Assembly: GCA_036346375.1 (NCBI GenBank)
Contig: CM070515.1
Location: 20,420,423-20,484,422, forward strand
Direction: 5' to 3'
Source of the DNA: Guadua angustifolia
Taxonomy: Eukaryota > Streptophyta > Magnoliopsida > Poales > Poaceae
DNA: 64,000 nt
Part shown: piece after piece, positions 45,473 to 56,303 of the stretch
Numbering within the stretch: the stretch's first letter is position 1
How the letters are laid out: the number at the start of each line of letters is the position of its first letter
Program-made: the position numbers and the translations under genes
The notes under the pieces: model-generated
Seen by the model: only the letters and a program-made list of their open reading frames with translations
Told to the model about the DNA's origin: nothing
Databases searched by the model: none

Positions 45473-46205
45473 TAGGGATGGCAAAAATACCCATGGGTCC
45501 GAGTACCCACGGGTATCCGACCCGATGAGTCCGGGTCTAGATCCAAATTTGGACCCACGGGTATATTATTTCGGGTTCGGGTCTGGTTATGGGTCCGGAT
45601 CCGGGTCTCATTTTGAACCTGTGGGTACCCAGACTCGAACCCGTTAAATCGGCCAGATCAAATGCTCGAGTATTGTTCAACAAACGCTAGATCAAGAAAA
45701 AGCAGCCAACCTGCCACTAGTGGAGTAGCGCTCATGTGCGTGTGCACGGGCCGTGTGCACTCATGTGTGGACCTGACGGATTTGGCGGCTTGGCCCACCT
45801 CGTCTTGGGCGATGCATGCGCAGGTGCAGCCGCCGAGGCTCGTAGCATGTCGCGACCTCCCATTCCATGCATAACACGGCCGCTTCGGTAGCTGTCTGCG
45901 GCGCGACACGGAGTCTACCCCGAGAAAACGGCCACGCCCAGAGTATGAGTGATGTTTAGTACCACATCGCTTAGTTGAGTTTGGTTGGAAGTAGGGAGGA
46001 AGCTATATAAGCGACGTCTCTGCCCCCCGTGAAACATATTTACAGACGGGTTAGCATTAATGTGGTCCGGTACCCATCGGTCAGGTCAGGTCCGAGTTTG
46101 GACCCGTGACTGACTTTGGGTCCGGGTCTAGGTCCAAACTTCGGGTCTCGGGTCCGGGTCCACAGAGACTGGATCCAGAGGTACCCGGACCCATTGCCAT
46201 CCCTA
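45473..46205. mobile_element. hAT-type element, GGGTCC-rich, 733 bp
   Basis: Ends TAGGGATGGCAAAAATACCC and the complement of GGACCCATTGCCATCCCTA are inverted repeats, followed inward by GGGTCCGGGT-type subterminal repeats. The flanks CGCTTGTT and CACTTGTC agree at 6 of 8 positions, as an aged hAT duplication would. No transposase is present. Its core is unique sequence that includes an snRNA-type promoter. Confidence 0.75.
45959..46010 (+). promoter_or_regulatory. snRNA-type promoter (USE plus TATA) inside the hAT element
   Basis: GTACCACATCGCTTAG (45959) matches the plant upstream sequence element RTCCCACATCG with one change. TATATAAGCG (46004) lies 34 bp beyond the ATCG end. Plant snRNA genes read by Pol II have this three-turn spacing; Pol III types have about 10 bp less. 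No known snRNA sequence follows within 100 bp. A short hairpin (CCCGT..ACGGG, 46026-46050) is all that is seen downstream. Confidence 0.6.
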
Positions 46206-47127
46206 CACTTGTCTTTTTATCATCCCAAGGCTACTGCCGCAGCCGCAGCAAGCTGATCATTGGCTCGTGAGGATATATGTGGATTCTATAATCCTTCTTG
46301 GTATGTATACATAGTTTGAAGTTTTTGCTTGATTTAGGATATTTTGGAAAAAAAATAATGTCAGTTAAGGAGACAATTAAATTTAGAATTTGATGACACC
46401 TTGTTGTAGTATTATACTCTTCAGAGTTTTTTTTTCTAGAGAAGGTTTTGCTCAAATGTCAGTTTGGGATGAATGTTTAAAATGTGAGAAAGGAGTTTGT
46501 TTCTGCGTGAATACTACAATGTTGTTTTGTTATCTTTACTTAATATGAGAGGTCTACTACAATTTATACTCCATTGATGTCACAAGAATTTTTCTTTATA
46601 TTGACATTTTTTTGCAAAAATAGCTTTCAACTATGTTATGGATTTTCAGTAGGCAACTTACTGACTTTTATGTTCCAGGTATAGTATGTCAAAAATCCAT
46701 GTTATGTGTTCTTCATTATCTACCCTACACCGCAGGTGATGTCTTAACTTATGCTGTTTGATGATTAAGTGTTTGTTTTAGGAGATCAGTTGCACAGACT
46801 CAGATTTTATTAGGTTATGAATCTTTGAAGCCTCAGCTTTCTTCGTTTGCTTTGTTGATAGTTGCGTGTTTGGATTGACTGTTCTAATCTTTCTTTCGAC
46901 CTACTGGTATTGTGCTCAATCTTACTTCATTAGAAGCATTTGAATAAAAATGTTCCAGTCTTTTATACTCTTTATGGTTTTTTACACTATAAGTGTTTGG
47001 ATTGACTGTTCTATTCTTTCTTGTTCTATAGTCCTTTGAACTTTTAATGCACTTATATTCAGTTCTTAATTACCCTTCAAAGTTTTCTGAAAACAATTTT
47101 GTTATAGATTTTAAGTTAAGGAGAGAT
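46206..47127. other. No gene recognised
   Basis: AT-rich sequence with scattered short frames. A direct repeat (GTGTTTGGATTGACTGTTCT) occurs near 46867 and 46992. Nothing else was identified. Confidence 0.4.
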
Positions 47128-47358
47128 TTTTTGGAAATAAGTCAATATCTTAATTTATCATATCTTTTAGTTTTATTTAAATAGGTTGTTAGTTCAAGTC
47201 TTCTACAATTAGGATTTTTTTGCTATATATAAGTTAACCCCCTCTTTTTGTAATCCTTGAAACATTACAGTGGATTGTTTGCTGTGGTTTTTTACTGTAA
47301 GAGTTTTTCTATATTAAATCTTATCTCTAATTATTTTGCTATACCCCTAACCCAAATA
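47128..47358 (+). repeat. Copia-type LTR with degenerate PBS, copy B
   Basis: Aligns along its 231 bp with 44368-44598, including TATATATAAG and the CTTGAAACATTA and TATTAAATCTTATCTC segments, at roughly 80% identity. A decayed PBS (TGATATTAGGG) follows, so like copy A it is a 5' LTR end and not the partner of copy A. Confidence 0.7.
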
Positions 47359-47404
47359 AATGATATTAGGGTCCTAACAGCCATAAATAACATGGCAACT
47401 CTTA

Positions 47405-47771
47405 GGCCATTCCCAATGGAAGTTTCATAAGAGTTTCATTCCCATTAAATGATGTGACACATCAGCAATTTGGATGACATGACATGATAATTATGAAGAG
47501 AGAGAGGGAATGAGTTTCATCAGGATGAAACTGGGTGTACACTGTTTCCAAGACTATGAAACCTGTTAAAACTAGCGCTGGGGGCTATAGAGTTTCATTT
47601 CATCCAACTTCGCCCAATCTTGTGCCTTGCAATTAAATGCGATGGTTAGCATATGAAATCGTGAAATTAAATTGTGCATTGTGGTCCTTGTTTCATTCAT
47701 CTACTCAAATATCTTTAGATGACATGGTAATCTTAGAAACCGTGAAATGAAACTCTCCACTAGGAATGGCC
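47405..47771. mobile_element. Tourist-like MITE
   Basis: A 367-bp element with ends GGCCATTCCCAATGG and the complement of GGAATGGCC, and exact TTA duplications at 47402-47404 and 47772-47774. Inner GTTTCAT/ATGAAAC motifs repeat throughout. Non-coding. Confidence 0.85.
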
Positions 47772-48092
47772 TTATAGACAGCTGATGTCAATCTATTGTA
47801 CATGCTCTACGAACCAAACTAAAAGTCCAAAGCCCGGGTCTGCAGGGCCTCTGTCGTTCGCGTCCTCCGCTTCTTCGGCGGCAACGCCTTCGGCACCTCG
47901 GGTTGCGAGTAAGAATCTCTCCCAGTCGATCGTAGCAAGGGCTTTGTGCGGATACCTCACGATCATGACACGTGGACTTGAGCTAGCATCACAGTGCTGG
48001 CACGTAGAGCTCTATTCATCACTCAGCGTCATGCCTATCATTTTCCATTCGTTAGTCTACAAGGTGTAGCACCATCCGTATGCTCACCTCTT

Positions 48093-48432
48093 GCCCTCCT
48101 AATCTCCTCGTGGGCTACCACACCAACCGAACTGCATGCCGCTAGGGAAGTTGCACGTCTAGTACTCCTTGTTCTAGTATTCCGTTTTTTGAAACCATAG
48201 AAAAAGATATATTAAATAAGAGAGTAGAATTTATGTCTTGTCTATATATTAACTACGAGAATGCCCTCCTAATCTCCTCGTGGGCTACTACACCGACCAA
48301 ACTGCATGCCGCTAGGAGAGTTGCACGTCTAGTACTCCATGTTCTAGTATTTTGCTTTTTGAAGCTGCAGAGAAAGATATGTTGAATAAGGGAGTAGAAT
48401 TTATGTATTGTCCATATATTGACTGTGAGAAT
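48093..48432. repeat. Tandem duplication, two 170-bp units
   Basis: Units 48093-48262 and 48263-48432 are head to tail. They share GCCCTCCTAATCTCCTCGTG, GCACGTCTAGTACTCC and TAGAATTTATGT with scattered substitutions, at about 90% identity. Confidence 0.85.
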
Positions 48433-48439
48433 CTGAGAA

Positions 48440-50716
48440 TGTTTTGAAACCCAGTACAGATCAAAGAATACTTGATTCTAGGGTTTCAAAAGGGGGTACA
48501 CATGTTGGACCAGTCACAGTGAAGAACAGATTACGCAGGGATCAAGTAGTACTACCATTGTCAATGAAATCGATGATACTCTGGATATCATCAACAAAGT
48601 CAACGATACTCCGGATGATATCGACTGTACTTTGGATAATAATCTGGATCAGATGACACGGGATGAAGAAGGGAACCGTGATGAGCGAGAGTATGTAAAA
48701 TTCCAGGGCTTGATGGACGACTCGGATGAGGGAGGACGATGAGGCAGTCCAGAAAGAGGTCGCACTGCCGTTTGCCTCGATTGTGAACCCGCGTGTCCAA
48801 AACTAGGTAAGAGCGAGGTCACGTCCCACTTCTTCAAGCGGCGTGCCCTTTGCAAACCCTACTGATGAGGAAGTGTCCCAACACCTAATATTGTTGAGCA
48901 CGGAATCTTTCCACGGCTCTTTCACTTCGGACAGAGAGAAATACAAACTCTCCACGGCCTTGGGAAACAAGAAGCACTCGGGTCGCACCCAAGGTCTAGG
49001 TGTTTCTGTTCCCTAAAAATTGGGATTCCCACATGACTCAGACACGTACCGGAGTAGAAAGAGAGTAAAGCCAAGCGTAAGAAATAGCTAGTAGCCCTGA
49101 TTGAGGAAAGGCTTAGAGCGCAATTCGATAGTCAGCTATAAAACCTCGAGGAAAGGATGGAGTAAAAGGTGGAGGAGGAGAGGCATGCACAAAATGTGCA
49201 AGCCCAAGAAGCACAGGCGCAGTTTAGCCCAACCAACCGTCAGAGCAACTGCGCGTCCATCCCTGAGACGGATATGGATGAAGCCAGATTTTCTCCTGAT
49301 GATACCCGAGTAACATGTCTGCAATGCTCCTTACATAGACTTTAATGTTGGACGTGTTAGCTAATTACTTGTGTACCCTTATGTAGGTGGTCACGCCGTG
49401 CAATCTGTAAGTGAGGCTTGCCAACGGCTTTGTTCCCCTGTAGGCTGCTTGGAGACAAGCGTATACATCCGGTGTAGGGACGTTAGTACACGGTCGTACT
49501 GTAGAGCTGGGCTACGCGAAGGTCCATGTCGATGGTGTACATGAAATTTTCAAGGCCATTATGCTGGACATACCCCCAAACAATGAGATTGTCATACTAG
49601 GGGATGCCATCAGCACATTCATCCAGTGACCCAAGAAGAACATCTCCTTCGACGCCCACCTAGGAGCACAGAAGCTAAAAGCAGTCCCAGAGGTACCACA
49701 TGATTTGTCGGAGCTACCAGCACTACCGGAGCCATGTGATGCACCGAAGGAGCTTGCCAAATCGGCTACCGTGTCTTGTCACGCACAGACCGTTACTGTA
49801 GTAAGAGCCCAGTCGTCTCCTGTGAAGACGAAGTTTGGTAGAAAGGGAGATGGAGACAAGGGCAAATCGAAATGGACCACATCAGCCTGTAACTTTCTGT
49901 TTGCCCTATTGTTGCGGCAATTCAAGCTAGGGCAACCATTTGTACCGGATGAGCGAGGAGATGATTACATTAGCCTGCGTTATATTGCAAGAATGGTACA
50001 TGCAACAAGCCAATAAGCCGGTGGCACAACGGACATCTAGTATCTCGGTGAGCTTTAAGGAGTATTTCTTACACCGGTCTTTAGATGACATCTTCGTGGT
50101 CAGCTTCACCGACTTATTTGATCTGTACAACCTCAAAGCGCACGACGCCTCACTCATAAGATGTGAACAATATAAGTGTGTGCAATCACCGTCTATATTT
50201 CTGACACACCGATAAATGTCATATATATATATATATATCATCCTTGATTTTGTATATGTAGATACATGATCTTGGAAGCAATAGCAAGGGAACAACTGGT
50301 GGGTTTCGCCGACCCACACATTGTGTCTAAGCAAACCATGGACGAAAATAAAGAAGTTGTCCATGAGTACGTGGAAAAAGTAATGCTGGCTCATTCGGAT
50401 AAATAATTCATACTTTTACCCTACAACATGGGGTAAGTGTTTCGTCAAGATGCTATACTTATTGATTTCTACTATATATCGTACCTCGAAGTTAGGTTCA
50501 GTGACCGTGACGATATACCTGTGTAAGTATCACTGGGTTCTACTCGTAATTATACCGAGACAGAACCGGGTAATTTACCTTGATTCCAAAAAGGGCGGCA
50601 CTCACGACTTGAAGCCTATTAAAGATTTACTCGAATCGGTGTTCCGTGCTTACAAAGTTAGGGGAAGGCCACACAATATAAGCTCGAATGAAATGAGACT
50701 AATCACATATAAATGA
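48440..50716 (+). pseudogene. CACTA-like transposon ORF with Ulp1-type protease end
   Basis: Broken plus-strand frames follow a pattern common in plant CACTA-type elements. First is a charged helical segment (LEERME.KVEEERHAQNVQ, about 49145-49200). Then comes a domain with VHEIFKAIMLDIPPNNEIVI and GDAISTFIQ.PKKNISFDA (about 49530-49660), then VSFTDLFDLYNLKAHDASLI (about 50098-50157). After a probable AT-rich intron (about 50180-50261) follow ILEAIAREQLVGFADPH, FILLPYNMG, HWVLLVIIPRQNRVIYLDS and LLESVFRAYKVRG. The last part resembles the C48/Ulp1 cysteine protease fold with the catalytic His in YHWVLL. Several stops, for instance at 49134-49163 and 50404, show decay. Terminal CACTA repeats were not found. 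Confidence 0.6.
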
Positions 50717-52180
50717 AAATAAATGAATACGAGTGTATTCCTTGAGTTTTCATTTTTCAATGAAATGAGACTAATCAAATATATACTTAATAAAAAAGTT
50801 AGTCTCATATTTGGATTTATCACTATGATCATCAATATTATATCCAAGGAATACAACATGATATGATAATATAAACTCGAATGCATACCTTTGTTATTTT
50901 CATCTTTTTCATCCAAAAGAATCTAATAGGAGTTAAGCTCAACAAAAAGTTAGTCTTATAAAAAGATTTGTCATTATTTAACCATTGAGACTAATCAATA
51001 TTATGATTATCAAAAAGGTTAGCCTTAATATTAGATTTATCATTAACACCAAAACCAAATTAATGGAGCTTGAACTTTCACCGGCGTGCGACACGCAACA
51101 GACATCCGACCGTCCACGTCAGATCGAACGGCAATGACTACGGCGGACACGCGATGCACGAGTAGGTCACCTAAGCGGTGTGATCTAGACTGCACACTCT
51201 AGATTGAATGGCTTACATGCTTCGAACCCGACGACATGGCGGCGGGGGGTCTCACTGAACGTGAATATGACCACGGTGATGGTGGTTTGCCGACTTCATG
51301 GCGACGTTGTCACCCGGATATGAAGTGGCATGATGTGATGACCTCGGATCTGCACTTGAATGCGGCGGAGAAGCTTCAACGGTGGCACAAACTCGTAAAA
51401 CCCGACAACGACATAAGCACCAACTATGGTGACTTTGATCTTAGCGACGACAACGACTCAGGCAATGTTATACGGGCGAGAAGATGCAACAGATGATGGG
51501 GAACCTCGAGAGATGATCTAGCCCTTAAATAGCCTTGGGAAATGTGCTAAAAACGGAGACCTAGGTTGAGGTGGCGGCAAGTTTACGAAGGACTCGGACT
51601 CCAGCGGCGTCTCAGAGAAGAAAACTTCTCGTTCATCCATGTGGACGATTGACAGCTACGATGCATAACCACGTGGCTCAATCCGAGCCAGACACGAGAT
51701 CAAACGGCTAAGGACACTAGGGTTTGACAACTCGATCTCAACCATAGATTGAGATCCAACGGTCACCACAACTAAGATTTCTACAAACAGGCCGAACAGC
51801 GGTGGACTGGGCCAGCTGGTTCTTGGGCTGGGCTCGCACAGTACTAGGACAAGCCCAAAACTGTAACAAAAGTTTTAAAAAGCTTTTTTCGATTTAATTT
51901 AAATCCAAAAAATAAACTAATGCAAATAAAATAGCAAATGTATTAGAAAAATCCATAAAAATCCTAAAAATATTCGATACATTTAGAACTCAAATAAAAT
52001 ATTTTTAGTAAAATTTTAATTAAGTTGTTCATATAATGAAATTATTTTCATATTGAACATTATTCAAAATAGAAAATAAATTATAGAAAATTCTAAAAAT
52101 TTAGAAAATCTATAAAATACATAAATAAAAATAATAAAATATTTTAAACCAAAATTTTGTGATGTTTCATCTTTCTCTCA
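50717..52180. other. No gene recognised
   Basis: 50720-51060 is AT-rich with recurring ATGAGACTAATCA motifs. 51060-51800 has repeated phrases such as GATCCAACGGTC and CAGATCGAACGGC but no coding domain. 51870-52180 is AT-rich filler. Confidence 0.4.
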
Positions 52181-52182
52181 CA

Positions 52183-52202
52183 ATCTCTCTCTCTCTCTCT
52201 CA
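52183..52202 (+). repeat. (CT)n microsatellite in a leader-like stretch
   Basis: A run of about ten CT units is followed by a pyrimidine-rich leader and a short frame at 52325 (MSSRCYMAPQ) that ends at a possible donor CAG/GTCAGG. It looks like an orphan 5' UTR and first exon, but no downstream exon could be recognised up to 53160. Confidence 0.45.
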
Positions 52203-53162
52203 GCTCCCCATCCATCTTCTCTCCCCCAGGGCACTCGATTTGGATACGACCCTCAAGCGCCAACTCAAGTAACTGCCATCCATCTCTAGCCGGCACCAGA
52301 TCCGACAAACACCAGTGAAGAAGAATGTCGTCTCGCTGCTACATGGCGCCTCAGGTCAGGCACTCTGGTTGCGAATATCTGTATAGAAGGCCATTGTCTC
52401 ACTGTGTTTGCGCTAGCGTTACTTCGGCCTGGCCACCACGGTGCCGTATCATTTGTGAAGAAGGCTGTAATCTTATTACTGTATCACCAAGTATTAGATC
52501 GGTGAAATTGAAGCCATAATGGATACAACACCCAACACCGGACTTGTCACAGAGAACAGCTCCACGTTTGCGATTTCCGTTAGGGGAGACGGGAGAAATA
52601 ATTTGCCAAAAAAAAAAGTTGTTGGGAGAAGGACAGAGTTGGAGCGCCAATTGAGGGTTTCAAATTTTCCTAGTATAAAGTGAACATTAATTCTCTCTTT
52701 ACATTAAAGGTCAATAACCTTTGCAAAGCACATCTCAAAAAAAAAAAAATGGGTGAAATTTCTGGAGCATATCAACTCAATCCTCGTATCAGGGATCCGA
52801 TACTCTGCTGCAGCTGACGTCCTTTGGATTCAGAAAAGGGCAGCGTTGGCAAAAATTACTACCCAAGTGAACTTACAGTACACTATTCCTTTATTCTTTA
52901 TGAGAAATTTTACAGTGTATTATATTTTATTATCAAAGAAAGTATAAATAAATTTTAACTAATCTGATCTATTGAATTAAAAAGAATGAACGATTTATAT
53001 TGAATTTAGTGTACCACAAAAGAGTCCTTTAAGAGTTTTTACTATCCAAACTACTCTTAAACTCTTGTAACTTTAGGTACTCACATTTTTAACTTTTTAT
53101 ACCCCTTGTAATTAGTTTCATAAATAGATTAGTACCTCGCAACAATGATAAAAAGTGTCTAT

Positions 53163-54470
53163 TATTTTTTTTTAGATAATGGAATACAAAATTCCGGCTT
53201 CATCTCTCTTAGAGAGAATCAGTCCACACTTATTACAAAACGCAGATTAGATACCCGTTCGACAAATAACCAAAACCTCAAACAGGATAACCAATTCTAA
53301 GTACAAAAGGCCAACCAAAAGACGCAAATAGCTGCATAGCTACTGACTCCAATTGACGACAAACATGGAGAAGAGCCTCTTTGTTTGATTCACGCCGCTG
53401 TAATTTGGCCCATGTACAAATCCAGTGTGTTCCTCTGAATAATACCTGCAAAAAGGATTTAGGTATGCATTTGTCAAAAACAGCATCATTCCTTGTGAGC
53501 CATAAGGCCCAACAAATCCCGGCAACTCCTGATAGTAATACAGAGGACTGAGCTGACCCCCCTTGTTTTAACCACCCATTAAACAAATGATGGATATTTA
53601 TAGGAGAACCAATACCCAAGGTCATGTATACCAATCGCCACAGGAGTTTAGCATAACAACAATAAAAAAACAGGTGTTGGATAGTTTCGGTTGTACTACA
53701 ATAACAACAAGATTTATCCCCGCGCCAATTGCGCCGAATTAAATTGTCTTTAGTCAACAACACACCCGTCTTTAGATACCATAAGAAGATTTTAATCTTT
53801 AAAGGTAACCTAGTGTGCCAAATCTCCTGTGAAACTTTGATACCATTATTAACCAAAAAATTGTACATGGACTTAACCGAGAACATCCCATGACGATGGA
53901 GATGCCACCTGAAATAATCAGTCCCCCCTTGTAAGGTTACATTCATCGTTCTCGCAACTAGACCCTCCCAATCCCTCAGTTTAGTCCCCACTAAAGACCT
54001 CCTAAAAGATACATTTAGAGGAGATGAACCAAGGACCTCGGCCACAGTTGCATTCTTCTTCCTAACGATATTAAACAAAGAAGGGTATTGAGTCTTTAAG
54101 GGTAGATTACCCAACCAATTATCCTCCTAAAACCTTACTTGAGCCCCATCATTTAAAATATAGGAACCAAGACAAAGAAATTGAGATTTAACCCCCATGA
54201 GGCTACTCCAAAAATGAGAATCACTTGATTTCTTTTCTACCTGACTTAAAGTTTCCCTTTCAAATATTTGTTTCTCAACAGTTGCTGCCAAATCTCTTGC
54301 TCATTGCATAACTTAAACAACCACTTGCTTAGGAGACTTTTATTTTGGAAGTCAAGATTTAGAATCCCTAACCCACCTTGATCTTTTGGTTGGCATAGGA
54401 CATCCCATCTCGCAAGCCTGTACTTCTTCATGTGTTGATCTATTATTTTACCGACCATGTCTACCACAAC
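53163..54470 (-). pseudogene. L1-type LINE, 3' portion of the reverse transcriptase ORF
   Basis: The minus strand carries the end of a plant LINE ORF2. 54467-54246 reads KKYRLARWDVLCQPKDQGGL, and 54114-53278 reads VKSMYNFLVNNGIKVSQEIW, LPLKIKIFLWYLKTGVLLTK and CCYCSTTETIQHLFFYC, the zf-RVT domain with its Cys/His pattern. The element ends TTATCTAAAAAAAAA at 53163-53176 (minus strand), a normal poly(A) tail. It is 5'-truncated near 54475. One stop separates the two frames near 54130. Confidence 0.88.
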
Positions 54471-54511
54471 TGAAAACTTAAGACGCTAACGAGGAGCGCC
54501 CACCACATGTG

Positions 54512-54860
54512 TTACTGTTTGTCTTCTGAGCGTCTAGTGTCGTCTTTACAATCTTGAGAAAAAATGCAGACGTCGTGAGCGAACGGAGTGAGCGCAATGG
54601 TTTCGATGAATCTGGTCAGGTGATCAACGACCACTTGGACAAACGGCGACACGGCGAACGTAGGCAGCACCACCGTGACGCCCCCGAGGACCATGCCAAG
54701 GAACAGCGCGGTGGAGTTGAGCCACAGGACCCTCCACTCCATCCTGACATCCGCGCACTGCATGGACACCAGCAGCACGATCCCCGACGACGGCCATCGA
54801 GACGGCGCACTTCACCGAGCGGCGCAGCTCCGTCGACTAGGACAGCGAACATTGGCTTGC
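54512..54860 (-). pseudogene. Unidentified membrane-protein fragment
   Basis: Next to the LINE's truncated end, the minus strand encodes LLVSMQCADVRMEWRVLWLN, then STALFLGMVLGGVTVVLPTF and AVSPFVQVVVDHLTRFIETI. These make at least two hydrophobic helices. An upstream piece (FAVLVDGAAPLGEV) lies in another frame. It resembles part of a multi-span plant membrane protein, but I do not recognise the family. High GC content sets it apart from its surroundings, which suggests a host exon caught or flanked by transposons. Confidence 0.4.
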
Positions 54861-54861
54861 G

Positions 54862-55780
54862 TAGGGGTGGACATTTTTTAACTGAAACCCAAAAACCAAA
54901 CCGAATCAACTGAAAATCGGTTTTTTCAGTTTTCGGTTTATATTGTGGTTTTATTTTGTCATTATTTGAGTTTCGGTTTTCGGTTCGGTTTTGTCATTCC
55001 AGAAACTGAACAAACCGATTAGTCGTTCTCCTTACCAGTACGGTTGTTCATGTTGTTTCCCATTCCCCATTCTTCTTTGTTCTTCCCCATCCCCATTCCT
55101 CAGTTCCTCCATTTCCTCGTCTTCTCCACATGCATGCCACGCGGCCGCCTCCACGGTGGCCACCACGTTCTCCACCACCTCCTGCTGCACCATCACGTGT
55201 GGCCCACCCTGCACGGCGTAGCATGTTCTAACCTTCACCCAACCAGCTACATACAGCACACTATCTCCCTCACAGACTCCGCCCACTCTGGGTCGGCGAT
55301 GTCATTAGGGATGGAGGGGAAGGGGGAGCACGGGAGGCAGAGGCAAAGGGGAAGGGGGAGCGCAAGGAGGTTAAGGCGGTGCTCGAAGCGGCGCGGGTGC
55401 TCAAAGTGGAGGCGGCTCTCAAAGCCACGGAGATAGAGGGGAAGGGGAAGCGCAGGAGGCGGAGGTGGTGCTCAAAGCAACAGATGAGAGAGTGCTTGAG
55501 GGTGAAGAGGAGGTAGACGGGCTTCGGAGCCGAGGTAGGGTGGTGCTGGAGCCACCGAAGGAGCTTTGCCACCACGATGACCACGGCCTAGCGGCAGAGG
55601 CAGTTAGTGGGGGTGGATGTAGTGAAATCCAACGGTGGCGATGGCGATGCTACATGATGCTCATCTACTAGTATTATTCTTTTGGGTAACCGAACAAACC
55701 GAATCGAATTTTTTTGGTTAATTCTGTTCGGTTTTTCTACTTTGGTCTAAGAAATTTGGTTACCTATTTTCAAAAATTGA
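54862..55780. mobile_element. Probable hAT-like element with CGGTTT-type ends and GC-rich core
   Basis: TAGGGGTGGACATTTTTTAA (54862) looks like a hAT terminus and is followed by many CGGTTTTCGGTT motifs (54915-55020). Similar AACCGAACAAACCGAAT motifs reappear at 55685-55740. Between them 55030-55670 is GC-rich with open frames on both strands, including a minus-strand frame (MGGVCEGDSVLYVAGWVKVR) that could be a captured exon. No matching right terminus was located. Confidence 0.4.
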
Positions 55781-55791
55781 TTTAATTTTGA

Positions 55792-55976
55792 GGGTGTCTA
55801 GGAAGCACCTGAGTGTTTGTTTTCCTAAAAAAACATTCAAATTTTGAGCCTTCAGATCTAGATCCAATTAATGGAATCAATTTGTCTCCTATCCTCACAT
55901 TTAAGTACTCTATACACAAAATAAAAATAGAGTGCTCACAAACAAAAAAATACTTGAGTGACACTTAGCAATTCCC
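55792..55976. mobile_element. Possible small MITE
   Basis: GGGTGTCTAGGAAGCACCTG at the left pairs loosely with the reverse of the right end (GGGAATTGCTAAGTGTCACT). The element is 185 bp and no clear target duplication was seen. Confidence 0.3.
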
Positions 55977-56303
55977 TTTAATTTTTCGTTGAATGATGTG
56001 TTGCTCTGGTCTTGGATCGTTGACCTCGAAAGTAGACTCTTCGTAGTTTGGTTAGAGTAACAAATGGATACGCGGGTTCTGCACCATTTCCCTACCGTGT
56101 GAGAGAATTTTACTAGAGATTTAAGCCCTCAGGTCAACAATACCTACAATTAAAGCTTTAATTTCACATAACATTTGGCGCCCAAGTTAATTCTTTACAG
56201 TAAGTACCATATACTAACAAAGTTTTACTTAAATCAAATGCCTAATAACTTGATAAACACAAAAAGAAGAGCAACAACAATACGAATAAATTAATGGTCT
56301 AGT
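55977..56303. other. 3' flank of the G-gamma gene
   Basis: AT-rich sequence expected to hold the G-gamma 3' UTR on the minus strand. No other feature was recognised. Confidence 0.5.

Noticed and set aside
45977..46060. A U-snRNA or 7SL gene downstream of the USE/TATA pair
   Set aside because: The sequence after the TATA box matches no snRNA 5' end or Sm site that I recognise.
44368..47358. The two 231-bp units as the LTR pair of one small retrotransposon carrying the HSP70/CDPK chimera
   Set aside because: The right unit is followed by a degenerate PBS and lacks a preceding purine tract, so it is also a 5' end; no matching target duplication was seen.
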